A stretch of DNA of 64,000 nt from Armillaria gallica (Eukaryota; Basidiomycota; Agaricomycetes; Agaricales; Physalacriaceae), in NCBI GenBank assembly GCA_037576215.1, contig JBANDB010000005.1:434001-498000 (forward strand), given 5' to 3'. Positions within the stretch are counted from its first letter, which is position 1; each line of letters starts with the position of its first letter. Below the pieces are notes generated by a model. It was not told the origin of the DNA, ran no database searches, and was given only the letters and a program-made list of their open reading frames with translations. Positions 1-11,207 of the stretch are shown here, piece after piece. The position numbers and the translations under genes are program-made.

Positions 1-331
1 CGTACAGGAGGAATTTTGCGAGAAAGAAAGCGACAACATTTAGGAATAGGAGAAGGTATGTCCCTTTCCTAGTCGATATTGGCGTCGTAATCACCGTATC
101 CGCAGTAGTTGTGGGAGTGGAAGTTGTTGTGTCGGTAACGGGGAGGGGATAGTTCTTGTCGCTTCACTGGGCGTCTCCTTGCTTTTCGTGTTCTGGGTTT
201 GGGTCGTCCTCCTGTGGTGTTTTTGGTATTGGGGTCCTTCTGGTTCTTTGCAGGCTTGGGTTGTTGTTTCTGGGGCATAAGGCGCCTCCTCCGGTATACG
301 GTAAGAGGGCTAAGAGAAGCTTTGAGCTAAC
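1..331 (-). mobile_element. Start of the internal region of a minus-strand chromovirus, running off the left edge
   Basis: This stretch lies just inside the LTR at 332-678 and continues beyond the window. A priming site abuts the LTR (318-330), and a 69-codon ORF (278 to 69, minus) starts about 40 nt after it, where the first leader ORF of the related element at 19.8 kb also starts. The encoded peptide is very basic (KARRRPVKR) and has no obvious membrane segment, unlike the corresponding small ORF there. The assignment rests on the priming-site and LTR match to the element at 13.0-20.2 kb. I see no gag domain within the visible 331 bases. Confidence 0.65.
318..330 (-). promoter_or_regulatory. 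Self-priming type primer binding site
   Basis: Minus strand reads TTAGCTCAAAGCT one base inside the LTR end. It is the exact reverse complement (13 of 13) of the motif about 33 nt after the TATA box of the same LTR (490-502). A perfect match of the priming site to the predicted 5' end of the transcript is the hallmark of Tf1/sushi-type self-priming. A tRNA primer site would normally start with TGG. Confidence 0.65.
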
Positions 332-678
332 TGTTATGACCGGACCCGGGAATAACAGACTAGGCGTCTAACACGAGTTGCCTCTGACTTTGGGCAATGC
401 GATAGAACCGTGACGTCTGATACAGCGGAGCAGCAAGCGCAGTATACTCTCAGCAAGCGATAAGGAGTAAAGTCTGGGGTGTATTAAACTTAGCTCAAAG
501 CTGGGGTACATGCGAATAGCTGTGCTACTTATATACGATAGGTGGAAACTATATTTAGTCCAATGGGTGGCGGCTTCGATAGAAGTTCTGGGATGATGGG
601 TGAGAATGTTGGGGATGGTCTGTGTGGTGCCGAGGTGCTGAGATAAGATAAGATAGAAAAAATGGAAAAATCGTAACA
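332..678 (-). repeat. LTR (5' LTR of the element leaving the left edge)
   Basis: The block is bounded by TGTTA...TAACA and related to the LTR at 19843-20227: both end with AAGATAAGATA followed by GGAAAAAT and GTAACA. Read on the minus strand it has a TATATAAG box (535-528), and about 33 nt downstream the motif AGCTTTGAGCTAA (502-490). It lies directly against a piece of the 1.7-kb repeat family, whose expected 5' part is missing, so the element probably inserted into or next to that repeat. Confidence 0.8.
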
Positions 679-2335
679 GTTATCCTTCCCAGCTCGCCTT
701 GCATCACAATTACCCTATCCCATCATGGCAAGACATCTTTGATCGACAATCATCCTAAAACAGGGTTGCTACATCACTCAGAAGCATCTGGTTGATGTGC
801 CTATCAATCATTTAATGAAATGATGTGATTGATGCGAGTACCCTCCCAGCTACAATAATTACAGCTACGGCAACTACAGACCACATTTACTAAGGCTGTT
901 ACAGTGCCAAGACCTCGAATTATTGTTGCCCCATGCATACACCTCAGCACGGCAACTGCAGCTCAGTAATCCACAGCTAAACAGCACCTTATGATCTGCT
1001 CATCGCTCAATAAAACACACAATTTGCATCCATACACAGCAACGTCGAGGACTTGCTGTTATTTTAGAACCACAGATACCATATGTTTACTATGGCTATT
1101 AGAAAAGCCAAGGACTTACAGCCTTACCAAGGCTTCAATGAATATTCTATTTATAAAATTGTACTTGTAGTATAAAAACTAGGTAGAAACCGCATTTTTA
1201 GAGCTAGTTCTTACCCAGTTGATGAGGCCACGGCATTACCAGTCAGCTATGGTTACTCCAAGTTATTCCCCACTGCTTGCTTTACTCTTTAAATGCTGTT
1301 GGTTGCACCAATACACAAAATCTTGTGTCAATAACTTGCTTTTGTCTTTTAATGCCACAACATTGCTTCACTTTCACCACATAGGATTGTTTCATCGCTT
1401 TCACCTTCTACATTGCCATCATTTTCATCACCCAGTTCAGTATTGCCTCCATGTAGGCCCAGTTCAGCTCCATAGGATCACCCTTGTCTTTATCATTGTT
1501 CAGAGTTGCTGTGTATCTATTGCTGCAGCACCCCACTCAGCATCTCAGTTGCTATGATTTCTACCAGTTTCTTGCAGTCTCCATATGTTTATTGCTATTG
1601 TTTCGACTCACAATATTAGGTACACCCCAAGCCACGTTTACTAGGCTATTTCGATGTCTTCTAGTCTATTGCCACGATTTCTAGAGCATCGCAACAATTT
1701 CTAGTCCCTCCTCACGATTTCTAGAGCATTGCTACGATTTCTAGAGCATTGCTATGATTACCAGTCCTTCCACATGATTACTTGTCCTTCCCCACGATTA
1801 CTAGAGCATCGCAACGATTTCTAGCGTGTTGCTACGATTTCTAGCGTGTCACTACAATTTCTAGACCCATTTTCATGGTCTCTAGACCATTTTCACAGTT
1901 TCTATTATGGTTTCTTGGTATTCAAGTTGTCATACCAGATTCCATCCCTTCTTGTTTATCAAGATCCATCCAGGCTTACAGCCAATGTCTATTAGTACTC
2001 CTTGACCAAGAGTACTACTTTGCTGACTTAAAGTCGCAGTGTATCTTGTGTTATTGAGGAATTGACTGCACGGAGGTGCACTGAACCACTCGCAAACACA
2101 TTGCCTTGATTGCTGTGTTGCTATGTTAATTGCCTAAGCTCTCACCGAGTTTTGGGTGTTGCCATTGCCACGGAAGTCTAAGGCTCATCACCATGCAGTC
2201 TATGCGGTGACTGCAATTCATGTTTCCAGTGACAGAACAATACTCATTCATTGTTCCTTTCCCTCTGTATGGTTGCAGATGTGCATGCAGTCTATGCAGT
2301 GACTGCAATACATGTTTCCGGTCACAGAACAATTC
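679..2335 (+). repeat. Copy A of a non-coding 1.7-kb repeat family
   Basis: Collinear with 3690-5224 and, inverted, with 7570-9245. Shared landmarks include a segment ending in CCATTTAAT-like sequence near 815, CTCCCAGCTA near 845, AAGGCTGTTAC near 895 and the TTAAAGTCGCAGTGT stretch near 2030. Its first part is missing because the LTR ends at 678. The short ORFs inside are not conserved among copies, so I regard it as non-coding. It could be an old LTR, a non-autonomous element or a dispersed satellite; the sequence does not decide. Confidence 0.7.
1661..1900 (+). repeat. 20-bp tandem repeat array
   Basis: About twelve head-to-tail copies of CTAGAGCATTGCTACGATTT in strict 20-bp register (starts at 1681, 1701, 1721, 1741, 1801, 1821, 1841 and 1861), with two diverged units at 1761 and 1781. 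The matching part of copy B is not expanded, so the array arose within copy A. Confidence 0.85.
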
Positions 2336-2360
2336 TTAGTCATGATTCCTTTCCCTGCAC
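2190..2360 (+). repeat. Partial 92-bp tandem repeat, about two units
   Basis: Two diverged units of the 92-bp repeat seen in full at 5225-5536, marked by GTGACTGCAAT, CATGTTTCC and TTCCTTTCCCT. They sit at the 3' end of copy A, the same place the array holds in copy B. Confidence 0.75.
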
Positions 2361-2744
2361 ATAGCTGTAGATGTTTGAGTTGTGTGTAGTGTGTTTCAAG
2401 TCGTTTGAGGTCATTCCATGTGTCGCTCTAGACTTATCGAGGGTTTTGTGTGTGTCTCTTGATGTTGTGTGTATTGTACTACACCTTGCCTTGAGGCCCA
2501 GAAACAACTGTTGCTCCTCTTGTTATTAAAAGCCTTTGGACTTAGAGACATATAGATACCTGACACTCGCTATTACTATATGTGTGTATCCTATATTCTG
2601 ATAGTTTGGCTGTCCTGTTTCTATATGCTTTTATTTCATCAGAATCCCCCATGAACTTGAGGGTTTGTGTGTGTAGTGTTGGGTGTGGGTGTGATCAGTG
2701 TCTTCGATGCTGTTGCATTTCTAGCTTGCGCACACAGAGTCTCT
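2361..2744. other. Intergenic stretch, nothing recognised
   Basis: A GT-rich stretch (many TGTGTGT runs) with no ORF of note and no match that I can see elsewhere in the window. Confidence 0.5.
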
Positions 2745-2945
2745 TCACCGCATAGTGTTCACAGCCATCTGCAGGGAAAGGAACAATGAATGAGTATTGT
2801 TCTGTCACTGGAAACATGAATTGCAGTTACCGCATAGCCTTCACGGACATCTACAGCCATCCGCAGGGAATGGAAAAATGAATAAGTATTGTTCTGTGAC
2901 TGGAAACATGAATTGCAGTCACTGCATAGCTTTCATGGAAGCTTC
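2745..2945 (-). repeat. 92-bp repeat units in inverted orientation
   Basis: Two units of the same 92-bp repeat as at 5225-5536, here as the reverse complement (AGGGAAAGGAACAATGAATG and CTGGAAACATGAATTGCAGT are visible). Together with 2190-2360 they form an inverted arrangement around a spacer of about 400 bp. Confidence 0.75.
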
Positions 2946-2984
2946 ATGCTCTATGCAGAAATGCTTTACAAAACCTTTCACTAA

Positions 2985-3185
2985 AGCCACAGGATTCAAA
3001 CCTATGTGCTCAAGCTTCCAAACCAATTGTAGATTCACAAGGTTCTAACCTATGTGATCCAGAGACACTGAAAACCTTATAAAACCCCATCTGCAAGCCA
3101 CAGGGTTTGAACCTATACCACTTGGAAAATATATACCCTCAAGCGAGCACTAATCAACCCAAAGGGTTTGAACCTCTGCAACCTG
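2985..3185 (+). repeat. Four short repeats around GGGTTTGAACC
   Basis: Variants of CACAGGGTTTGAACCTAT occur at about 2988, 3036, 3102 and 3160. The core resembles a tRNA T-arm (B box), but no cloverleaf can be drawn around any of them. From 3186 to 3537 I see nothing coding. Confidence 0.4.
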
Positions 3186-3537
3186 TAGTGCCTCGCATCA
3201 CACGAAACCCTCAGAGCACAAGAGCGAGTCCTCAATGACACTAAACTCTTCTTCTCAGGTTAGAGTGCAAGTCACCCAATCAATTAACAGACACGCAAGT
3301 GCTGTGTTAGCTTTCTATGCCTCATGCACAACTCAATTCACTTGATATAATATCATTTCTAGGTATATTCTCTTGCTCAAAGTTACAAACTGATCCTGAA
3401 GCTACAGCATCAAGCTGGATGCTTGCACATGACTACAATGGGGGTCCAAAACTTGTACACTACAATTACACTGCACTATTTATCTATTTTATGTTCTACA
3501 AATTTGTACCACCAAATGTAGTATCATTTAGGTTGCC

Positions 3538-5224
3538 AATGATGAGCCTCCAGGCACTGTATGCTCAGAATTCATGGATTTTGCCTGCTAATTAATGCTA
3601 CTGTCCCTTCAATGGCCTTTCAGCAAATCAATGATTGCACACACATTGATACTACTTTCATCTTACGGCAACCACTCCTTACACGCTTTGTTATCCATCC
3701 CATCTTGCCATGCACCATAATTGCCGTACTTCATCACGGTAAGGCACCTTCAATCAACAATCATCCCAATATAGAGTTGACGCATCACTCAGATGCACAC
3801 AGTTGATGTGCTCATTGATCACTTAATGAAAATGATGCAATAGACGTGAGTACCCTCCCAGCTATGGCAACTACAGACTACGTTTACTAAGGCTGTTACT
3901 TTGCCAAGGCTTCAAGAAAACATTACCCCATGTGTACTCCTCAGCATGATGACTGTTGCTCAAGTAATCCACAGCTAAACATCACCTAACGACCCGCTCA
4001 TCGCTCAGCAAAACCATACAGTTCTCATCCATACAAGGCAACATTGATGAGTTGCTGTTACTTTAGAAGACTAAGGACCATATGTTACCTACAATTTTTA
4101 CAAAGCCAAGGCTTTACAGACTTACTGAGTCTCGCATATCTACTCTATTTATAAATTTGTACTTGTAGTATAAAAACTAGCTAAAAAACATAGTTAGAAA
4201 GCAGTTCATCTCTAGTCGACCCCAGACTATGTCAATTATTGTCATGCTCTAGTCTATCACCAGTAAACAACATTTATTCACCGTTCTACGGCAATATATC
4301 ATTTACACCAGGATATTCTCAATTGCATGTCAACTCTTGAGCTCACCAGAGTTATTCCATGGTTTTTAACTGTGAAGAGTCCTTCGCTATGCACTCTTCA
4401 CTCTTAACACTATTGGTGCATGCTCATACTGTGCCAATACATGATCGCTGCACCATACCTCGCCCATGTTATCTTTTATAGGCTGTCATCATTTCACTTT
4501 CACACCATTGGAGTTTTTACATTTTCCCTTTCACCATTGTTATCATTGCCCACTTGGGTAGTCTCAGAGCAGACTTAGGATCAGTTTCAGCCAGTTTTCA
4601 TATAGTATCAGTCCCTCAAGTGGACTTGAAGGTTAGTTTGACATAGGATAAGATTGTTTCACTACCAGACAAGTTTCAACATTGACTCAGTACCCTCGCA
4701 TCGTATAAGACCAGTATCATTGCCAGTTTTTGTAGTTCCACATTTTCTCTCCCCATTCCACCTGCAGCACCTCATTCAATGTTTTCTCTTGCCACATGCA
4801 GCCTCCACTCCATTTTCTCATTGCCTCATTCACTCATAGACTATTGCCAATCAATAAGTCTATCTCTATCATTCACCCCACTCAGATTACTGTTGTGTGA
4901 TGTTTTCTAGTCTTGTCTCGCTTTTTCTTATACGGATTCGTGGTATTCATGTCATACCTGCTTCCATTCCCTCTCACTTCGAGAGAACCCTATGGGTTTA
5001 TAGCCTTAGCATCTAGTACTGGACTACCAAGCAGTACTACTTCACAGACTTAAAGCCACAGTGTATTTTTGCGTATAGAGGAATAGATTTACTGCACATA
5101 GGTGCCCCAAACCACTTGCAGACACGATCACCTTGATTGCTGTGCTACTACGTTCATTACCCAATCTCATTCTGAGTTGGTGTTGCTGTTGCTATGGAAG
5201 TCTTAGACCCATCAGCAGATGGCT
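3538..5224 (+). repeat. Copy B of the 1.7-kb repeat family, most complete
   Basis: The left boundary is set by comparison with the inverted copy ending near 9245: both share ATGATGAGCCTCCAGGC and differ immediately outside. The right end is followed directly by the 92-bp array. ORFs of 60-92 codons inside are not preserved between copies. The ends are not TG...CA and no priming or polypurine site adjoins, so a simple LTR identity is not supported. Confidence 0.7.
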
Positions 5225-5536
5225 GCAGATGTGCATGAAGGCTATGCAGTGACTGCAATTCATGTTTCCAGTCACAGAACAATACTCATTCATTATTCCT
5301 TTCCCTATAGATGGCTGCAGATGTCCATGAAGGCTATGCGGTGACTGCAATTCATGTTTCCAGTGACAGAACAATACTCATTCATTATTCCTTTCCCTGC
5401 AGATGGCTGCAAATTTCCATGAAGGCTATGCGGTGACTGCAATTCATGTTTCCAGTCACAGAATAATACTCATTCATTATTCCTTTCCCTGTGGATGGCT
5501 GCTGATGTCTGTGAATGCTATGTGGTGATTGCAATT
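5225..5536 (+). repeat. 92-bp tandem repeat array, 3.4 units
   Basis: Units start at 5225, 5317, 5409 and 5501, exactly 92 bp apart, each beginning GCAGATGT or a close variant and carrying GTGACTGCAATTCATG. The last unit is cut by the chromovirus LTR at 5537, so the array predates that insertion. Confidence 0.9.
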
Positions 5537-5919
5537 TGTTAAGACTTATTCATTTTTCTTATCTTATTTTCAGCGTTTATCTTATCTCATCCTATCAGTA
5601 GGTGCCCTGACCAATCCACATGCAGTTGCCAAGCAACTCCAATAGCACTTCACAACTGTTGTTCACTTTATGCATGTTCTCACTTCTTTCTCTTACCAAC
5701 GACTTATTATTAGATCTTCACTTTTCATATATAAGTAGTGTAACTCTCGCTGTATAGTCTCCAGCTTCAAGCTAATGTTTATTAATACCAATCTCTTCAC
5801 TCAATATTTGCCTAGAACTAAGACATTAGTCTTATCTCCTTTTGCCACGAGACTCAACGGTGACTGCCTGAATACAAGACCACCATTGCTTACTCTTAAT
5901 TGGAGGTTGGGTCTAACAA
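5537..5919 (+). repeat. Chromovirus LTR, 5' side of a plus-strand element
   Basis: 383 bp, TGTTA...TAACA, same family and orientation as the LTR at 22497-22878. It contains TATATAAG (5728-5735), and AGCTTCAAGCTAA (5763-5775) about 35 nt further on, near the expected transcription start. It is followed by a priming site. The 5-base flanks differ from those of the 22497 LTR (CAATT against ACAAC), so the two LTRs may not come from one insertion. Confidence 0.85.
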
Positions 5920-5920
5920 T

Positions 5921-5933
5921 TAGCTCAAAGCTT
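5921..5933 (+). promoter_or_regulatory. Self-priming type primer binding site
   Basis: TTAGCTCAAAGCT lies one base after the LTR end. Its reverse complement matches the predicted RNA start at 5763-5775 in 11 of 13 positions, the two mismatches being TG to CA, as expected after C-to-T decay. Confidence 0.6.
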
Positions 5934-5957
5934 CCTTAGCTCCAAACTGGAGCCTTC

Positions 5958-7034
5958 ATGGAACAAAACGACCCCATCATCTACACAGCTATCATAACCC
6001 CTGGCACTGTAGCCATTGTTGTTTGCATCATTGCCCTGGCATGACTACAAAGGGCATGACCTACAATCATTCTAAACCAGCACATACACACCGACAATGA
6101 CATCCCACTCCAACAGATCCCAATCCATGCACCCATACCATGCAGAGCATCAGTTAAGCGCCTCCCTCGCTTCATTCGTGAGCAGCAGCTAATCGATCTT
6201 CAGCAGGATCAGAGAAATGTTCAGGAAGGAGGAAGGTCTATCATCACTTCCAGAGGACATACACCAGTTGTTGTATTATCCTCAACAACCAGCTCCTCCA
6301 ACTCTACACCCTATGTCGTTTGATCTCCCACCCCCCTTTCTCCTGGAGCACTCGAGGAGCAACTTGTCAGATTTGAACTGGCAGGAAACTGCTATAGCAG
6401 GCCTCTCATCCCCCATCCCAGTTGGGTCAATAGTAATGGGGACATTAGGGCATACACTAGGGAGCCCACACTTCAAGAACCCTCAATCTATGAGGACAAG
6501 CCCTCACCCTTCACTCCTAGGAATCTTTGGGACAATCTCCTCATTCTATTCAGTGCCTACTTCCCCACTCGAACCCCAATGCCAGGACCAGAGCTATCAG
6601 CTGCCCAGGAACATACTCCTGTCACCAGTAGAAGCACAAGCCCAACAGACTATCCCACCATCATTGACTGGGATGCCTGAGTACCACTACCCAGGGAACA
6701 TACCCCTACCCCAGTTGCCAGCATCTCCTATCTCCAAGTTCCAAATGAGCCATCACAGCAACAACAACTCACCAAGATCACAACCCGATTCCATCCACTC
6801 CCACCAAGAAGAAATGAGCCCAGGCTCAACAGGTTTGGGGAAACACAGAGATTCAGACGATCCCCAGATGAGTCCTCAGATGAAAGCAGCACACCCTTTG
6901 ACACTGCTACCGAGAAACTCCCCCACATGGAGTACATCAACAGCATCATCAGATGAGGAAGCCCATCCCTGTCCCCCATCCTGTCAGTCCATGAGCTCCC
7001 ACTGACACCTTTCGATGCCGCTGATGACACTTGA
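5958..7034 (+). pseudogene. Membrane-anchored leader / gag-like ORF of the plus-strand chromovirus, with six TGA stops
   Basis: One reading frame starts at the first ATG after the priming site (5958) and runs 358 codons, broken only by TGA codons at 6042, 6057, 6321, 6678, 6954 and 7032. Every interruption is TGA, the product expected from CGA-to-TGA decay. Residues 1-28 begin MEQNDP and form one hydrophobic segment (VAIVVCIIALA). Next comes a basic patch (VKRLPRFIREQQ), then a long Ser/Pro/Thr-rich stretch and an acidic end (PDESSDESS). No capsid or zinc knuckle is visible before the element is cut at 7570. A 262-codon ORF at 6217-7005 is an out-of-frame shadow. The family of this protein is unknown to me; the N-terminal anchor is an inference from hydrophobicity. 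Confidence 0.6.
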
Positions 7035-7569
7035 ACAGGCCATGTGCTTATACATAAGGAGAAAGCTCACGCAGGTCTCTGAAGTTTTATTATATGCCAC
7101 CCATCTTCATCTATTTAATTACTTTGTCTATGAATTACCATCTAACCCTGTCTGGCAAATGACTGATGCCAGAAGAGAATATTCCTATTTCTCCAGTATC
7201 CAAGTCCCATCCTACAGCATTCTCTAAGGTGAGGCCAACTGAGAAGCCTGCCTTAGCTGGAATGAATTACATCCAGAATTGCCAATGGCAGAACCCGCAG
7301 CTTATTGACCAATCCATCACAATATACCACTCAATATCGAGATTCTGGAACCAATGCCAGATGAACTGCTGGTACCACTCTCACAGGCACCAGTTACTGC
7401 CTTCTCCTACATCAGGGGAAAGACACCACTAGGAACGTATACTAAAGGATACCTGCCTTTTGCAGGAGCAGCAGAAGCATCCAGATCAGGAGGAGGTGGA
7501 GGACAGCCAAGTCAACTGCCTCAGCCTCTGCCTGCTGTGCCCCAATTATGGGCACTGCCAAGATACCTG
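7035..7569 (+). other. Degenerate internal chromovirus sequence
   Basis: This continues the plus-strand element after the leader ORF. ORFs overlap in several frames (7166-7432, 7354-7638). One includes a Gly/Pro/Gln-rich stretch, another reads CLLCPNYGHCQDTC, but neither is a clear zinc knuckle. The segment stops where the inverted repeat begins. Confidence 0.4.
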
Positions 7570-10095
7570 CCACCACTGATGTGCCTTAGACTTCCATGGC
7601 AACGGCAACACCAACTCAGAATGAGCTTGGTTAATTAACATAGTGGCATGGCAGTCAAGGCGATCATGTGTGCAAGTGGGTTCAGGGCACCTCCATGCAG
7701 TAGAACAATTCCTCCATATGCAAGAATACACTGTGACTTTAAGTCTGTGAAGTAGTACTGCTTGGTAGTTGAGTACTAGATGCTAAGGCTATAAGTCGGT
7801 AGGGATCTCTTGAAATGAGAGGGAATGAAAATGGGTATGATGTGAATACCACAAATCTGTGTGAGAAAATGTGCTGTGAGACTAGAAAATGTCACTGGAC
7901 GGTAATCTGAGCAGGGAGAATGATGGAGGATAGACTAAATGGTCGGCAATAGTCTATGAATGAGTAAGGTGACAAGAGAATGGCATGGGGGCTGCATGTG
8001 ACAAAATAAATGTGGAATGAGGTGCTGAGGGTGAACTGGTGAGAGAAAATGTGGAACTATGAAAACTGGTGGTGATACTGGTCCTATATGATGTGAGGGT
8101 GCTGTGTCAATGTCGAAACTGGTCTGGTGCTGAAACAATCCTATCCTATGTTAAACTAACCTTCAAGTCCACTTGAGGGACTGATACTATATGAAAACTG
8201 GCTGAAACTGATCCTAAGTCTGCTCTGAGACTACCCAAGTGGGCAATGATAACAATGGCAAAAGGGATACTGTAAAAACTCCAATGGTGTGAAAGTGAAA
8301 CAATGACAGCCTATAAAAGATAATGGGGACGAGGTATGGCATGGCAATCACATATTGGCACAATATGAGCATGCACCAATAGTGTTAAGAGTGAAGAGTG
8401 CGTAATGAAGGACTCTTCACAGTTAAAAACAGTGGAATAACTCTGGCAAGCTCAAGAGTTGACATGCAATTGAGAATATCCTGGTGCAAATGATATATTG
8501 CCATAGAAAGGTGAATAAATGTTGTTTACTGGCGATAGACTAGAGCATGACCATAATTGATGTAGTCTGGGGTCAACTAGAGATGAACTCCTTTTGAACT
8601 ATGTTTTCTAGCTAGTTTTTATACTACAAGTACTAATTTATAAATAGAGTAACTAATGTGAGACTTAGTAAGGCTGTAAGGCCTTGGCTTTGTAAAAATT
8701 GTAGGTAACATATGGTCCTTAGCCTTCTAAAGTAACAGCAACTCATCAATGTTGCCTTGTATGGATGAGAACCATATGGTTTTTGCTGAGTGATGCATGG
8801 ATTGTTAGGTGCTGTTTAACTGAGGATTACTGAGTGATAGTCGTCGTACTGAGGAGTATGCATGAGGTAATGTTTTCTTGAAGCCTTGGCAAAGTAACAG
8901 CCTTAGTAAACATGGTCTGTAGTTGTGGTAGCTGGGAAGGTACTCATGTCAATCACATCATTTTCATTAAGTGATCAATGAGCGCGTCAACTAAGTGCTT
9001 CTGAGTGATGCGTCAATTCTGTATTGGGATGATTGTTGATCAAAGGTGCCTTGCCATGATGAAGTATGGCAATTATGATGTGTGGCAAGATGGGATGGAT
9101 AATGAAGCACGTAAGAAGTGATTGCTGTAGGACAAAAGTGGTATCAATGTGTGTGCAATCATTGGTTTGCTGAAAGGCCGTTGAAGAGACAGTAGTGTTA
9201 ATTAGCAGGCAAAATCCATGAAATCTGAGCATACAGAGCCTGGAGGCTCATCATCGTTACATGCTCTTCACTCTTAACACTATTGGTGCATGCTCATATT
9301 GTACCAATATGTGATTGCCATGCCATACCTCGTCCCCATTATCTTTTATAGGCTGTCATTGTTTCACTTTCACACCATTGGAGTTTTTACAGTATCCCTT
9401 TTGCCATTGTTATCATTGCCCACTTGGGTAGTCTCAGAGCAGACTTAGGATCAGTTTCAGCCAGTTTTCATATAGTATCAGTCCCTCAAGTGGACTTGAA
9501 GGTTAGTTTAACATAGGATAGGATTGTTTCAGCACCAGACCAGTTTCGACATTGACACAGCACCCTCACATCATATAGGACCAGTATCACCACCAGTTTT
9601 CATAGTTCCACATTTTCTCTCACCAGTTCACCCTCAGCACCTCATTCCACATTTATTTTGTCACATGCAGCCCCCATGCCATTCTCTTGTCACCTTACTC
9701 ATTCATAGACTATTGCTGACCATTTAGTCTATCCTCCATCATTCTCCCTGCTCAGATTACCGTCCAGTGACATTTTCTAGTCTCACAGCACATTTTCTCA
9801 CACAGATTTGTGGTATTCACATCATACCCATTTTCATTCCCTCTCATTTCAAGAGATCCCTACCGACTTATAGCCTTAGCATCTAGTACTCAACTACCAA
9901 GCAGTACTACTTCACAGACTTAAAGTCACAGTGTATTCTTGCATATGGAGGAATTGTTCTACTGCATGGAGGTGCCCTGAACCCACTTGCACACATGATC
10001 GCCTTGATTGCTGTGCCACTATGTTAATTAACCAAGCTCATTCCGAGTTGGTGTTGCCATTGCCATGGAAGTTTAAGGCCCATCAGTGCAGGTGG
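7570..10095. mobile_element. Foldback-like inverted repeat built from the 1.7-kb family
   Basis: Arms of about 840 bp (7570-8410 and 9254-10095) are inverted copies of the 3' half of the 1.7-kb repeat. They flank an 844-bp spacer (8411-9253) that is the remaining 5' half of the left copy. Corresponding ORFs at 7935-8138 (minus) and 9524-9727 (plus) differ at one residue, so the arms are nearly identical and recent relative to copies A and B. No transposase is encoded. It may be a mobile foldback unit or an inverted duplication made during nested insertion. Confidence 0.65.
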
Positions 10096-11205
10096 TATTA
10101 ACTCCATAAACATTATGTTGGGAGTGGCTGTGCTTCAGAGACCCAACTTTGAAATCGATTAGTTGAGCTGGATGCTGTGCCAAGCAATTGCCAAATCATC
10201 CAGCCAATGACCATATGCCCTCATTAAACCAGATTTATTACAGGCTATTGTACTGTTACTAATATACATGTTAACCTGTATTATCTAATAGATAGGATGT
10301 GTACATATCCGAGACTGCTCTTCAACCCCAGTATTTTTGACTAGGGAATGCGCGTATAATATACTTGGTCGATCTACATGTTTTCGTTATCAGTTCCCTA
10401 ACCAACTCAATTCACTGTAAACGAGATGTCATCAATAAACGGACTCAGGATCAAAAGACAAGATAGTGCTCACAATTTGTCGTGGAAGCTAACGCAATCA
10501 CGTTTGTTGTAACACACCTTTGCCAAGAGAGAATGGCCCAAGGCCAACCTGACACGATTGAAGGCGACCTCAATTGATTCACAAGGGAACCACATGTCCC
10601 ATCGATGAGCATGAGCAAATGAATTGATCCCAATAATACTCCGTTGACTCCAAATAGCTTGAGAGTCTTGTGGGGATTGCGGCCGTGATATTGAAATAAT
10701 CTGTGTCAAATGAATCACTTGGATAGACATTGGAAGGTATCGCTGACATACCTGACAGCCAGGATATCATTACGACTCCCGAAAACATGTTGCAAGGTCC
10801 GCTGGAGGCATATCAGGCAGCTCAGAACTTCTGTGAGGGCAGTGGTGTTCCAATCAATGAGATCACTTTGTGCCACTATGATGTAAAGCTTTGTCATTGT
10901 TCCCAGAGAACATGTGGTCAGCAACAGTCTGCCAGAAACCAAGATACATACGAATAGTAAGAGGCTGAAGGCATCAGGACTCAATTGCATCGGGTACTGG
11001 CATTTTATATGCCACCTGGAGGGATATCCTGTTATGGGCAATGAGCACTTGTGGGTGGCTATTAGACCCCAGACCAAATGCTGGTCGATTATGTGGGTCT
11101 GATGATTACTCCTTATCACAATGAGTGCATGTGGGGATGCTTATTGGATGGGACTCTGGTTGAATGCAGATATGATTGGAGTAGATAAGGATTCTTTACA
11201 AACAG
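10096..11205 (-). other. Unassigned region with overlapping minus-strand ORFs (10470-11119)
   Basis: Overlapping ORFs of 60-134 codons occupy the minus strand. The longest (11119 to 10715) has a hydrophobic stretch near residues 50-65 (FSLLLFVCILVSG), like a membrane segment or signal, and may be an exon of a decayed gene. I do not recognise the family. The plus-strand ORFs overlapping it look like shadows. Confidence 0.3.
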
Positions 11206-11207
11206 TA

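Noticed and set aside
1661..1900. Short regular repeats as a CRISPR array
   Set aside because: Head-to-tail repeats without spacers, in a eukaryotic sequence.
6217..7005. 262-codon ORF as the real gag of the plus-strand element
   Set aside because: The frame starting at 5958 carries the leader peptide and continues in register with only TGA interruptions. The 262-codon ORF lies in another frame and has no coherent composition.
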